From the NCBI RefSeq assembly GCF_022458865.1, contig NZ_JAJNMU010000001.1:248001-312000 (forward strand): a DNA stretch of 64,000 nucleotides, given 5' to 3'. This document shows, piece by piece, positions 8,680 to 18,324 of the stretch (the stretch's first letter is position 1; every line of letters begins with the position of its first letter). The translations under genes were made by a program, and so were the position numbers. The notes under the pieces were generated by a model. The model saw nothing but the letters and a program-made list of their open reading frames with translations, was not told where the DNA came from and did not search any database. Source of the DNA: Paenibacillus periandrae. GTDB lineage: Bacteria > Bacillota > Bacilli > Paenibacillales > NBRC-103111.

Positions 8680-9633
8680 TTACCTATTGTTGATATCAAG
8701 CAGAGAAAACAGTTGCTCCTGTTCTCTCCACAATACTTGAGCCTGTTCGATAGTTATGATTTCAAAAAGCACCTGGTCTCCCGGCTTACGCTGTGCGAGA
8801 AAAGGCAAATCTACACCTGCAACGACACCTATTTTCGTATAACCCCCTGTAACCTGACAATCCGACATTAGCACAATAGGCTGACCGTCCCCCGGTACCT
8901 GAATCGAGCCCATTGTTATATGATCGGATATGATATCCGCCCCCGACGTATGGACGAGCTTCGGGCCCATAAGACGAAAGCCCATACGATCCGAATCATG
9001 AGATAGAGTATAGGGCTGCGTTGTCAAGATATCCATCGATTCTTGAGTAAAGGAATCTGCCTGTGGACCTGAGATAAACCGGACAGGACGGTTTCCATCA
9101 AAAACGGGTCGGTATTTCGAAGGCAATACTCTACACGGTGTTGATGCTGTGTACACACGCTGAGCAGTCCTTGCTGCAAGCACATCTCCAGCTCGCAGGC
9201 TTCTTCCCTGGAAGCCCCCATACCCTCCCCGCACAAAGGTCGAGCTGCTGCCCATAACTAAAGGAACGTCAATGCCGCCACTGACTGCCATATAGGAGCG
9301 GCACCCATGTCTGGCAGAACCGCATTGAAGAATGTCATCAGGCATAACCCGAAACGTCTTCCATAAAGCAAGCGGCCGGCCGTTTAATGTAAATGAGAGA
9401 TCCGCTCCCGTTATAGCAATCACTCCCTCATGAAGAAACTTCACTTTGGGGCCAACCAGCGTAAATTCAACAGCAGCTTCATTTTGCCGATTTCCTACCA
9501 GCAGGTTGGCCACCCTGAATGAGAACGCATCCATAGCTCCACTCTGTGGAATCCCATATTGGCGACAATCGAATCTACCCAAATCCTGCACGGTGCTGAA
9601 CATCCCTGGCTTGATGATTTCTATAAATTCCAT
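8680..9633 (-). CDS. pxpC: 5-oxoprolinase subunit C / KipA-like (AHS2 domain)
   Basis: A 317-residue protein of the KipA/AHS2 family, homologous to one half of the allophanate-urea carboxylase carboxyltransferase module. It opens EIIKPGMFSTVQDLGRFDCRQ and has YGIPQSGAMD and the late MSDCQVTGGYTKIG segment, all family hallmarks. Its start overlaps the end of pxpB by 13 bases, typical of this pair. Databases often call this family biotin-dependent carboxyltransferase; the carrier and carboxylase genes downstream make that label more meaningful here. Confidence 0.92.
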   Translation of the reverse strand: MEFIEIIKPGMFSTVQDLGRFDCRQYGIPQSGAMDAFSFRVANLLVGNRQNEAAVEFTLVGPKVKFLHEGVIAITGADLSFTLNGRPLALWKTFRVMPDDILQCGSARHGCRSYMAVSGGIDVPLVMGSSSTFVRGGYGGFQGRSLRAGDVLAARTAQRVYTASTPCRVLPSKYRPVFDGNRPVRFISGPQADSFTQESMDILTTQPYTLSHDSDRMGFRLMGPKLVHTSGADIISDHITMGSIQVPGDGQPIVLMSDCQVTGGYTKIGVVAGVDLPFLAQRKPGDQVLFEIITIEQAQVLWREQEQLFSLLDINNR

Positions 9634-10349
9634 TGTTCATTCCACTCTCTTTGTTTATGTTCGTTCCAACCCTCCGCTTCCGCTGAAGTTATCGCTTCAA
9701 ACTTAATGCTGTCACCTGCAGTAAAACAGCTTGGCGGTGTTTTATAGGGATCGAATGTATCCATCGGCGTTCTCCCTATCAGATGCCAGCCACCTGGAGA
9801 CGTTATCGGATATATACATGTTTGACGGTTGGCAATGCCGATCGAGCCCTTCTCGACCTTGACACGCGGACTTGTACGGCGAGGTAAAGCCAATCTGCTA
9901 TCCAAATCACCACAATACGGAAAGCTGGCTATAAAACCGAGCATATAAATTAGATAGGCAGAGGAAGAATGGATTTGCACGACTTCATCAGGACTGATGT
10001 TGTTCTCGGCAGCCACATAGTCCAGATCAGGCCCATAGCTATCGCCGTAAACAACAGGAATATGAACCATTCTGCCTGTACTACTTGCCAAATCAGCATC
10101 TGACAGATGGATTTGCTGCAAGGCATTCAACAGCTGGCTGTAGCTTATACGTACAGGATCGTAGCATACCGAAAGACTGGAGAAGGCAGGCAGCCACTGT
10201 TTGACGCCCAGGATGTTCGCTTCCTTGATTTTGTCAGCCCATGCATGGACGCGACGATTCACTAGCGTAGAGATGACGGGTTCGAATTGAATGATGAGTA
10301 CCTGCTCCCCTAAAGGGAGATATTGAGGAACAAGCGTTGAGGATGCCAC
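9621..10349 (-). CDS. pxpB: 5-oxoprolinase subunit B / KipI-like (AHS1 domain)
   Basis: A 242-residue KipI/AHS1-family protein. Segments GEQVLIIQFE, VVYGDSYGPDLDYVA, YMLGFIASFPYCGDLD and the late SPGGWHLIGRTP are typical. Translation starts at GTG with AGGAGG ten bases before. In Bacillus the KipI homologue was first described as an inhibitor of kinase KinA, but the family is now known to act with PxpA and PxpC as 5-oxoprolinase. It is the first gene of the pxp operon, 186 bases after yesN. Confidence 0.92.
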   Translation of the reverse strand: MASSTLVPQYLPLGEQVLIIQFEPVISTLVNRRVHAWADKIKEANILGVKQWLPAFSSLSVCYDPVRISYSQLLNALQQIHLSDADLASSTGRMVHIPVVYGDSYGPDLDYVAAENNISPDEVVQIHSSSAYLIYMLGFIASFPYCGDLDSRLALPRRTSPRVKVEKGSIGIANRQTCIYPITSPGGWHLIGRTPMDTFDPYKTPPSCFTAGDSIKFEAITSAEAEGWNEHKQREWNEQWNL

Positions 10350-10422
10350 TTGGACCCAACCTCCTTACTTCCGCTGATTCTTACTTAAGAAGACCCGGCC
10401 AAGACGGATTCTCTATACAAAA

Positions 10423-10478
10423 ATTATAGCGATAATAAGGGCTGAGTCCCACACAGAAAATTGTGGACATAAGTGGAC
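10423..10478 (-). promoter_or_regulatory. Probable regulated promoter of the pxp operon
   Basis: Leftward, a TATAAT -10 box lies at 10423-10428 with only a weak -35 (TGGGAC) 17 bases before it. Upstream, two GTGGAC copies, read on the plus strand at 10463-10468 and 10473-10478, repeat at a 10-base spacing, one helix turn. The string TAAGTGG here also occurs at 10511-10517 and in the binding-protein promoter at 4178-4184. A strong -10, poor -35 and helically phased repeats suggest activation, perhaps by YesN. Confidence 0.5.
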
Positions 10479-10535
10479 AATCTTGATTTTTGCTGGGTCG
10501 ATTGAGAGGATAAGTGGGGAGAATCTTCCAACACT

Positions 10536-12170
10536 TCACATGGATAGCGGAGATTCCCGATTCATTTGTATACGAAAATCTTTGGGTGTTTGTCCCTCCA
10601 ATTTTTTAAAAACCCTACTGAAATACTTTTCATCCTGATAACCTACCTTACCCGCCACATCGACTATTTTGATTTGAGGGTTCAACAGCAGTACCTTGGA
10701 TTTCTCGATACGTATTCTGTTCAGGTAGTCTATAACGTTTTCCTTGAGCTCCAGCTTGAATTTGCGGGAAATGTATTCCCGGTTTAAATGGAATTTGGTG
10801 GATATATCCTGAAGCGTAATGTTGCGGTAGTAATTTAATTCAATATATTTGGCAATTTCATTCATTGTATGTCCGCTTTGGACCTTTTTGCTCAAGAACA
10901 ACCGCATCAATTCGGTCAAATGATTAGTAAATTCCTGCTGAAATAAAGCTGATGAAAACTGACCATTATGATCCATTGGAATGATGAAATCCGTTTCTTC
11001 CGTCAGCAATAGCTGATCCGGCTCCGCCCCTTCGTAAAATTCCTCCATCCAGCGCGCCTTCAACACCTTGTAGGCGTCCAGCCATAGATCAAGCTGATCC
11101 ATCGATATTTTGTCCAGCTTGTCCATACCATCAAACCATTTTTGTATGACCGCTTGTAATTGCTCCGGCCTGCCACTCTTCATCGCAAGACTGATAGCCT
11201 CCTCGTAATCACTGAATCTCAATGAGCCGATACGCAATACAACGCCTATCTGATAGCTATGTTTCCGGGTCGAAGTATCGAGCAGATTTCGCTGGCCAAG
11301 CGCCTGCCTGGCTTGATTGTAGGCTTCCTGCAGATGGTCTGGAAAGGCTAGCTCGGAGCTGATGCCGATATCGAATGCGGCCTTAAGCACCCTTGCAATT
11401 CCGTGCTGAATACGCTCCAGAACAGCTTCCGCCTTCTCTAACTGTTCCCATGCCAGAATGACAATTTCATGATTGCTATTCAAATTACGAAAGGCAATAC
11501 CCATTTGAGCTTGGTGTAGACATTCATTACAAATATTAAGCAGAGAAAATATGAGCAGGCCCATATTGGAAGCATACTTTTCTTGAATATCACGCTGGAC
11601 GTCCTGCAGATTGATAACGGCAACCATGCAGGAATGAACACTGGCTAGCTGTGGAAACTCTTTGATTAACAACTGTAATTCATTGCGATATCCGACAGGC
11701 TCCATGATGACATTGGACAGAAGCTTGTCCCTGTAGATCGATTTGAGCTCAATAACTTCCCTGCTTTGATACTGATGGCGCACCTGCTCCTGATGGGCTT
11801 TCTTCCAGCTGCCAACTGCCTTTTGAATAGCATCATGCAATTGCTTGGCAACAATTGGCTTAAGCAAATAGTCCGTAGCCCCATATTTAACCGTATGGCG
11901 CATGAGCTCAAAATCATTATGCCCGCTAATCACAATCTTTTTACAAGTAACCGCATGAGAGTCCATCCATTCCATCAGCCCGATCCCCGTCATTAATGGC
12001 ATCATCATATCCGTGATGACAAGCTGCGGTTGTTCTCTCTCCATGATTTCTATCGCTTCCAGACCGTCTTCCGCTTCCAGAACGGTCTCAATATCCAGAG
12101 CACTCCAATCTGTGAGCAGGCGGATGGTGCTCCGTACATGCTTTTCATCATCGACAATAAGTACTTTCAT
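10536..12170 (-). CDS. YesN-like response regulator with AraC-type DNA-binding domain
   Basis: A 544-residue two-component regulator. The receiver domain (about 1-120) has the acidic pair VDDEK and the phosphorylated Asp54 in TDMMMP. A central region of about 300 residues is typical of the YesN family. The C-terminal AraC helix-turn-helix pair (about 440-540) includes the segments FHLNREYISRKFK and VGYQDEKYFSRVFKK. The ATG directly abuts the stop codon of the kinase gene. Its likely targets are the pxp/importer operon and the two promoters with the 42-bp element. Confidence 0.92.
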   Translation of the reverse strand: MKVLIVDDEKHVRSTIRLLTDWSALDIETVLEAEDGLEAIEIMEREQPQLVITDMMMPLMTGIGLMEWMDSHAVTCKKIVISGHNDFELMRHTVKYGATDYLLKPIVAKQLHDAIQKAVGSWKKAHQEQVRHQYQSREVIELKSIYRDKLLSNVIMEPVGYRNELQLLIKEFPQLASVHSCMVAVINLQDVQRDIQEKYASNMGLLIFSLLNICNECLHQAQMGIAFRNLNSNHEIVILAWEQLEKAEAVLERIQHGIARVLKAAFDIGISSELAFPDHLQEAYNQARQALGQRNLLDTSTRKHSYQIGVVLRIGSLRFSDYEEAISLAMKSGRPEQLQAVIQKWFDGMDKLDKISMDQLDLWLDAYKVLKARWMEEFYEGAEPDQLLLTEETDFIIPMDHNGQFSSALFQQEFTNHLTELMRLFLSKKVQSGHTMNEIAKYIELNYYRNITLQDISTKFHLNREYISRKFKLELKENVIDYLNRIRIEKSKVLLLNPQIKIVDVAGKVGYQDEKYFSRVFKKLEGQTPKDFRIQMNRESPLSM

Positions 12171-13973
12171 CTATAATGCCCCCTTGTCTATTCCCATGAT
12201 TGGAATGCTCAGTATGACCTGTAGCCCATAAGGATGAATACTGTCAAGCTCCAGGTTGGCCTGATCCCCATAATAAAGGCGCAGCCTGGACATAATATTC
12301 ATCAATCCGATGCTTTCCCCTAGCCTTTCTCCGCTTTCATCCAGATGGGTCAACTTGTGGCGCAACTGCTGAAGTCTTTCGTCCGAAACGCCAATCCCAT
12401 TGTCCTCCACAATGATAAGCAGCCTGGCTTTCTCTATTCTGGTACTTACTTTGACCACACCGACTCTTTTGTTCGTAATATAAAATCCATGCTTGAAAAA
12501 GTTTTCAACAATGGGCTGTACGATCATTTTGGGTACTTGAAAAGAACTCGTCTGCTCACATATATCAAATTCAAAAGAAAGCTTATCCTCGAACCGCTGC
12601 TGCTGAAGCATGCAATAATAGTTAACATAGTCAATCTCCATGGATAGTGGAACGATCGTTTCTTTGGTGTTCATGCTGTAATGCATCATTTGTCCCAATG
12701 AAGATATAAGGGTATAGACCTGCGGTGCATGGCTTTCCAGAGCCAGATTACCGATGGATTGCAGCGCATTATTCATAAAATGGGGGTTAATTTGGGCTTG
12801 AAGCACCTCCAATTGAATCGTTTTGTTCGCTAAATTCAGCTTGTATTCCCTTAAAATCAAGTCATTGATGGTGTGCATCATCGTCCGGAAACGCTTGGCC
12901 AGAATTCCAATTTCATCCGTTCGGTTAATAACGATTGTTTCCTCCAGTTGGCCGGCCTGGATGTTATTGATATGCGAAATCAGCTGCTTCAGCGGTCTAG
13001 TTAATCGTAGTGAAACCATTAATACCGCTATCATCGCAATTGTGAGAAAGATTGCCGCTACAATTGTGTTAATAAAGGTCAAATTTCGAGCATATTCGTA
13101 TAGATGTGAATAGGGTATGCGCTTGACAAGCGTCCAATTCAGATAAGACGTGGATAGCTTGGTGTATATCATAATGCCCGAAAATTCACGCTGATTCCAC
13201 TCCATATATCCGGCATCATCAGGGTTATCCAAAAGCTGCTTGATCCATGCTTCGGTAGGCGCTGAGCCAAGGTAGGTCTCATTCCCTACATAAATGATGG
13301 CTCCGGTTTCATCTAGAATGTATAAATCCTCTTTATTTTTCTCATACAATTGAGCAGTCAGTTTGCTTAGCGCTTCCAACTTTACGTCTATGGACAACAG
13401 CCCGATCTGCTCATTGCTGGGGACCCGATAAAATGGCCGATGAATCGTAAACACCTTCTCAGGAACCGCCATTGGAGCCTGAATGATCCCGTAATCATGA
13501 CTCCTGTGCGTTCCTTCCGTAAAAACCGCATAAGGCGCTAAGGCCCTGTTTGCTGGAGGCTCATACCGAATCGGTCCTCGTTTAAAATTATTTTGGTATA
13601 ACACATAAGAGCTCTGATTATCGCTGATGTTCAGATAGACCTGGTAAATATCATTCGCCGAGCGGGAAACGATCTGCATAATCGTAAAAATATAAGACTC
13701 ACTCCGGTAATCGGCAAATCCTTTTGTCAAAATACTGTCCAAGGTTGCGTTCGAGTAAATGGTCAAGGAAGCACTTTTCACCGTATCCAAATAATTAATG
13801 ATGTTGGCCTTCCCTTCGGAAATGAGGTGAGTATTTTCTTCGATGGCACGCTCTTTTAACGATTCCTTGGTATATGAATCCGTTATAAAGATTGAAGAGG
13901 TGATGGGAACAATCGTCGAGATCAAGAGCAAAACAGTTAGTTTGTGACGGATGCTTTTTTGAAAAAAACGCAT
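12171..13973 (-). CDS. YesM-like sensor histidine kinase
   Basis: A 600-residue membrane kinase. One helix lies near residues 12-32, followed by a roughly 260-residue extracellular Cache-like sensor, a second helix near 300-320, a HAMP linker, and a His_kinase domain with QINPHFMNNALQ (phospho-accepting His near 395). The ATP-binding domain has VEDNGIGVS and GESIGLMNI. These kinases usually sense sugars or cell-wall fragments and are paired with YesN-type regulators next to ABC importers, as here. It probably perceives the importer's substrate. Confidence 0.92.
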   Translation of the reverse strand: MRFFQKSIRHKLTVLLLISTIVPITSSIFITDSYTKESLKERAIEENTHLISEGKANIINYLDTVKSASLTIYSNATLDSILTKGFADYRSESYIFTIMQIVSRSANDIYQVYLNISDNQSSYVLYQNNFKRGPIRYEPPANRALAPYAVFTEGTHRSHDYGIIQAPMAVPEKVFTIHRPFYRVPSNEQIGLLSIDVKLEALSKLTAQLYEKNKEDLYILDETGAIIYVGNETYLGSAPTEAWIKQLLDNPDDAGYMEWNQREFSGIMIYTKLSTSYLNWTLVKRIPYSHLYEYARNLTFINTIVAAIFLTIAMIAVLMVSLRLTRPLKQLISHINNIQAGQLEETIVINRTDEIGILAKRFRTMMHTINDLILREYKLNLANKTIQLEVLQAQINPHFMNNALQSIGNLALESHAPQVYTLISSLGQMMHYSMNTKETIVPLSMEIDYVNYYCMLQQQRFEDKLSFEFDICEQTSSFQVPKMIVQPIVENFFKHGFYITNKRVGVVKVSTRIEKARLLIIVEDNGIGVSDERLQQLRHKLTHLDESGERLGESIGLMNIMSRLRLYYGDQANLELDSIHPYGLQVILSIPIMGIDKGAL

Positions 13974-14210
13974 AGTTTCGCCCCGTTTGCAAGATGATTT
14001 TTAACATTATCTTAACAAGAAGAACCTAAATTGTCTAGAAAACAACTCACCGATTACGTCATTTAACATAACATAAGTATAACATGATTATGATTATGAT
14101 TTCGATTGGCTTTTTACGAATTTGGAATGATCCTGTGACTCGTACAGGTTTGTTGAACAACGGAGATTGAGGAGCTGCAGTGTGGGTACGGGTTACCAAA
14201 TGCGCCAAAA

Positions 14211-14234
14211 AACCTTAATTAAATAAGGTTTTTC
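14211..14234 (-). terminator. Terminator of the small gene at 14249
   Basis: AACCTTA-ATTAAA-TAAGGTT with T-runs on both sides. It lies 15 bases past the stop codon of the 14249-14518 gene. Confidence 0.75.
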
Positions 14235-14248
14235 CCATGGCAACGTCT

Positions 14249-14518
14249 TTATTTTCTTTTATTTACGTGGTACGTCAAATCCTTGAAAGTTCGGATAATA
14301 CGAATCGATACATGATCATTGCTGGCTCGGTCCACAGGAACAAACACCATATTGATATAATCCTTAAGCTCCATATCCATGCCTTGCTCCTTGAAGGCCT
14401 GAATAAAATCTCCAACATTCGGTGATGTGGATGGATCACAAAATATTGAAATCTCTTTAATGGTCTTGACCAAACCATCCACATGTTCAATTGAAGCTAT
14501 GTATTTCGCTTTATCCAT
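14249..14518 (-). CDS. Small conserved-looking hypothetical protein
   Basis: An 89-residue soluble, slightly acidic protein with no family I recognise. It has no membrane segment or signal peptide. A good AAGGTGAGG ribosome binding site and a downstream terminator support expression as a single-gene unit. It sits between yesM and ppiB, at the border of the accessory and sporulation regions. Confidence 0.65.
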   Translation of the reverse strand: MDKAKYIASIEHVDGLVKTIKEISIFCDPSTSPNVGDFIQAFKEQGMDMELKDYINMVFVPVDRASNDHVSIRIIRTFKDLTYHVNKRK

Positions 14519-14629
14519 GTGATGACCTCACCTTCTCAACTATTACTAACAATCCTTGTCAATATAGCATATATGGAAGTCATTCACATGATAGAATAGG
14601 ATCATTTATTCAAATAGTTTCCCAACAAG

Positions 14630-14667
14630 AAAAGCCGAGCCCCGTCTAGGTTGAGGGGACTCGGCTA
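14630..14667 (-). terminator. Terminator of ppiB
   Basis: Leftward, AGCCGAGTCCCC pairs with GGGGCTCGGCT around a short loop, followed by TTTCTT. Confidence 0.9.
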
Positions 14668-14695
14668 TAGCTTATAATCGATGCTTGGGCAGCAA

Positions 14696-15127
14696 TTAAA
14701 CTTCTACTACTTTGACGGATTCCATTTGGTCTCTGCCTTTGAATTGGTCAACGTGCTCCATACCTGAAGTCACTTTACCGAATACGGTATGCTGACCATC
14801 CAGATGCGGTTGTGGACCATAGCAGATGTAGAACTGACTTCCACCTGTATTACGGCCAGCATGCGCCATAGCCAGTGTTCCACGCTCATGCTTATTTGGA
14901 TTGATTTCACAGTTGATCTTGTAGCCCGGGCCGCCAGTGCCTGTACCTGTAGGACAACCGCCTTGTGCCATAAAACCAGGAATTACACGATGAAATACGA
15001 GGCCATCATAAAAACCATCATTTGCCAGTTTTTCAAAGTTCGCTACTGTGTTAGGTGCATCCTTTTCAAATAAATCGATAACGACTTCGCCGCCATTGGC
15101 AAGTTTGATTTGTGCTTGTTTTGACAT
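14696..15127 (-). CDS. ppiB: Peptidyl-prolyl cis-trans isomerase, cyclophilin type
   Basis: A 143-residue cytosolic cyclophilin that speeds proline isomerisation during folding. Motifs include [35 protein letters not shown] and the VFGKV segment. I start at ATG 15127 with AAAGGAG nine bases before; an upstream in-frame ATG would add twelve residues unlike the family. It follows lysA, as in the Bacillus lysA-ppiB neighbourhood, and has its own terminator. Confidence 0.95.
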   Translation of the reverse strand: MSKQAQIKLANGGEVVIDLFEKDAPNTVANFEKLANDGFYDGLVFHRVIPGFMAQGGCPTGTGTGGPGYKINCEINPNKHERGTLAMAHAGRNTGGSQFYICYGPQPHLDGQHTVFGKVTSGMEHVDQFKGRDQMESVKVVEV

Positions 15128-15208
15128 GTAAAATGTACACTCCTTTGTGATCTTCATGTTCAATGTGTTTTATTGTACTACATCCTGCAGCTCTGTACAA
15201 ATGCTAGA

Positions 15209-16540
15209 CTACAAGGACTTTGTCGTTTGCTTCATTCTTGCCGGGATCCGGTCATTGCCGACAATGTTATCAAACGATTCACGTTCAACCACAACCTCGG
15301 CTTCACCATTATTAACAAAAATAACAGCAGGACGACGAATCCGGTTGTAATTGCTTGCCATTGCATAATTGTAGGCACCTGTGCAGGATACCGCCAAAAT
15401 GTCTCCGGACTGAACCTCAGGTAGCGTAACGTCCCATATCAGCATATCTCCGCTCTCGCAGCATTTGCCTGCTATCGATACAAGCTCCTCTTCCTTCTCA
15501 GTAGCCCGATTTGCAAGCATCGCTTCGTAACGGGATTGATACAAGGCAGGACGCGGATTATCGGTCATACCACCATCAACAGCTACATATTTACGGACGC
15601 CTGGAATATCCTTGTGCGTACCTACCGTATATAGGGTTGTCCCTGAATCTCCAACGATGCTTCGACCCGGCTCCACCCAGATTTCCGGTGTAGGGTAGTC
15701 ATAACGGTTAAAGTTGCTGGTAATCGATTCAGCGATCGCTTGGACATATTGATTGATAGGCAGCGGCGTATCACCCTCGACATAACGGATACCGAAACCG
15801 CCTCCCAAGTTAATTACAGAAAATACAACATTCAATTCATCGCGAACCTTAGCCGCGAAGCCGATAACTTTATCAACAGCCATTTGAAAACCTTGTACCT
15901 CAAAAATTTGCGACCCGATATGTGAATGGACGCCCAACAGCTTGATATAAGGGAGCTGGGTAGCTTCCTCGATGGCATGGTAGGCAGAGCCGTTATCCAA
16001 ATCCAATCCAAATTTTGAATCCGTTTGGCCTGTAGAAATATATTCATGCGTATGAGCCTCAACGCCAGGTGTGATACGGAATAAAATATTCACTCGCTGA
16101 CGCTTCTGTCCCGCAATCGCATTCAACATATGAAGCTCCACCAAATTATCGACCACGAAGCAGCCAATCCCTGCATCAATTGCCATTTCAATTTCCATAG
16201 GCGTTTTGTTATTTCCATGAAAATGTATCCGCTCGGCCGGGAATCCGGCTTGAAGTGCTGTATACAGCTCCCCATCAGACACAATATCCAAAGACATTCC
16301 CTCTTCTTCTACTACGCGGCACATGGCCATTACACAAAATGCTTTACTTGCATAGGCAACCTGAAATTTCAAGCCAGTTTCGCGAAAAGCTTCTACGTAT
16401 TCACGACATCTTTGGCGGATCAATGCTTCATCCATAACATACAGCGGAGTTCCAAAGCGCTCAACGAGCTCTGTTGTATCACATCCACCAATTTGCAAAT
16501 GCCCATTATCGTTTATTGTGCTCGTTCCATGCAAATACAT
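15209..16540 (-). CDS. lysA: Diaminopimelate decarboxylase
   Basis: A 443-residue fold-type III PLP enzyme making lysine from meso-diaminopimelate, the last step of lysine synthesis. The PLP lysine is Lys66 in VAYASKAF. HSHIGSQI, the glycine-rich NLGGGFGIRY, the EPGRSIVG phosphate loop, and GKCCESGD near the C-terminus are all present. The start at 16540 has GGAGAGGG seven bases upstream. It lies directly after spoVAF, the same order as in Bacillus, so sporulation transcription may run into it. Confidence 0.97.
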   Translation of the reverse strand: MYLHGTSTINDNGHLQIGGCDTTELVERFGTPLYVMDEALIRQRCREYVEAFRETGLKFQVAYASKAFCVMAMCRVVEEEGMSLDIVSDGELYTALQAGFPAERIHFHGNNKTPMEIEMAIDAGIGCFVVDNLVELHMLNAIAGQKRQRVNILFRITPGVEAHTHEYISTGQTDSKFGLDLDNGSAYHAIEEATQLPYIKLLGVHSHIGSQIFEVQGFQMAVDKVIGFAAKVRDELNVVFSVINLGGGFGIRYVEGDTPLPINQYVQAIAESITSNFNRYDYPTPEIWVEPGRSIVGDSGTTLYTVGTHKDIPGVRKYVAVDGGMTDNPRPALYQSRYEAMLANRATEKEEELVSIAGKCCESGDMLIWDVTLPEVQSGDILAVSCTGAYNYAMASNYNRIRRPAVIFVNNGEAEVVVERESFDNIVGNDRIPARMKQTTKSL

Positions 16541-16624
16541 TTTAATTTCCCTCTCCCCGTTGACATTATATCTAAAATACCATAATGGGGCATGAGCTGA
16601 CAATATGTATTGAGCCCACCTCGC

Positions 16625-18298
16625 TTATGGCTGTCTTGTGCTATCCTTAGGCTTGGTCAAACTCATTCTTGTTTTGACAGCAAGGAATGGTCGACGAAGT
16701 ACAATTTCCCTCATAGCTTTCACATTAAACGGTATAAATGGCCACAAATAAGGAGCATTATACGATCTTCGTGTTGCCAGATAGATGACCCATACCGTAG
16801 AAACGATGACGAAACCCGGAACTTTCCATATCGCAGAAGCGATCAGCAGCATCAGTCGTGTCAATCGATTGGCGAGCCCAAGCTCATAGCTCGGCGTAGC
16901 GAACGTGCCTACAGCAGCAACAGCCAGATACAGGATAACCTCATTGACGAACAGCCCGGTCTTTACCGCAACTTCGCCTACCAGTACCGCAGCCACCAAG
17001 CCCATTGCTGTTGTGAGCGGCGCAGGGGTATGTACAGCAGCCATACGCATCAGGTCGATTCCGAGCTCAGCTATTAAAAATTGCACCAACAGCGGCAACT
17101 TTACAGACTCCTGCGGCCCGATAAATTCCATTCCGACTGGCTTTAGCTCCGGTGAGCTCACAAGCAAAAACCACAGGGGCAGCAAAAACAGCGAGGCTGC
17201 GATCCCAAGAAATCGGACCCAACGCAGATAGGTGCCTGCCATAGGCGTTTGACGATACTCTTCTGCATGCTGCACATGATGAAAAAAGGTTGCCGGCAAT
17301 ATAATTACACTTGGCGAAGTATCCACAAACAAGGTAACATGCCCTTCAAGCAGATGAACCGCAATGACATCGGGACGCTCCGAATATCGAACCATCGGAT
17401 ACGGATTCCAGCTTTTACCGACAATGGCTTCTTCCAGCTGTTTTTCCGCCAGCGGCAAGCCTTCAACCTGAAGCTGATTGATTTTATCGCGAACCGCTTC
17501 GACCAAGGCCGGGTCGCAAATATCATCAATGTAGGCCAGACACACATCCGTATGCGTTCGACGGCCGACATGCAGAATTTCAAGCTTAAGTTGCGGATCA
17601 CGAATCCGGCGCCTGACCAGCGTAACATTGGTGAGCAGCGTTTCCACGAAGCCATCGCGCGATCCCCGTACAACCCTTTCCAAATCCGGCTCCTCTGTCG
17701 AACGGACCGGGAAGCTTTTGGCGTCTACAACAATAGCCGCCGCGGAGCCTTCAAAGAAAAATCCGGTAGCCCCCATCGCCACCTGATCAATAACTTCATT
17801 CAATTTATCTGTCTGCTTCACCTGAATATGGGGTATCAAAGCATCCATGAACAGCTGTATCGTATCCTGGCCCGCAGAGTGACTGACCTGATGCTGAATC
17901 GGATTGCCGGTAATCGCTTCATCCTTAGCCCGATCGTTTACATGCTCCGCCGTAGACAAACGGTCCAGTACCATCGTAAGCACGTTATCCTTGGCAAAAC
18001 CGTTGTAATAAAAAATCCCGGCTTTGATTCCACCAAACACCATCTCACGAAATACGACATCAAAGCTGGTATGCAGCCCGACCCTGTGCTCAAGTGTCTT
18101 TTTTAAGGACTCAAATCCGGTAGCTATGCCGTCATCATTTACTGACTTTTCTGGTTGTTGCACCACGGACTTCCAGTTATTCTCTGGCTCATTAATATTG
18201 CCTTCCGCATCAATGTTAAGAGGTTCATCAGAAGTACTGTCCGAACCTGCACCCATAGAGTCTTGCATCTGTTTGGGACGCGTCCACAATTTCTTCAT
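16625..18298 (-). CDS. spoVAF: Stage V sporulation protein AF (GerA-family membrane protein)
   Basis: A 557-residue protein of the GerA/SpoVAF family: a large soluble N-terminal domain, then about five membrane helices from residue 350 (IAASLFLLPLWFLLVSSPELKP onward in part) and a short basic tail. GAP, VDTSPSVIILP and the GEVAVKTGLFVNEVILYLA segment are typical. It is longer than Bacillus SpoVAF because of an extended N-terminus. Position downstream of spoVAA-spoVAB and upstream of lysA decides for SpoVAF rather than a germinant receptor subunit. It acts in the spore inner membrane during dipicolinate handling and germination. Confidence 0.9.
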   Translation of the reverse strand: MKKLWTRPKQMQDSMGAGSDSTSDEPLNIDAEGNINEPENNWKSVVQQPEKSVNDDGIATGFESLKKTLEHRVGLHTSFDVVFREMVFGGIKAGIFYYNGFAKDNVLTMVLDRLSTAEHVNDRAKDEAITGNPIQHQVSHSAGQDTIQLFMDALIPHIQVKQTDKLNEVIDQVAMGATGFFFEGSAAAIVVDAKSFPVRSTEEPDLERVVRGSRDGFVETLLTNVTLVRRRIRDPQLKLEILHVGRRTHTDVCLAYIDDICDPALVEAVRDKINQLQVEGLPLAEKQLEEAIVGKSWNPYPMVRYSERPDVIAVHLLEGHVTLFVDTSPSVIILPATFFHHVQHAEEYRQTPMAGTYLRWVRFLGIAASLFLLPLWFLLVSSPELKPVGMEFIGPQESVKLPLLVQFLIAELGIDLMRMAAVHTPAPLTTAMGLVAAVLVGEVAVKTGLFVNEVILYLAVAAVGTFATPSYELGLANRLTRLMLLIASAIWKVPGFVIVSTVWVIYLATRRSYNAPYLWPFIPFNVKAMREIVLRRPFLAVKTRMSLTKPKDSTRQP

Positions 18299-18324
18299 AA
18301 CACACCCACCTCACTTGTTGTTAG

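Noticed and set aside
16541..16624. Lysine riboswitch before lysA
   Set aside because: Only 84 bases separate spoVAF and lysA and no L-box sequence blocks are present.
17249..18106. Rightward 285-codon frame opposite spoVAF
   Set aside because: Long antisense frame without RBS or domain; spoVAF on the other strand is conserved.
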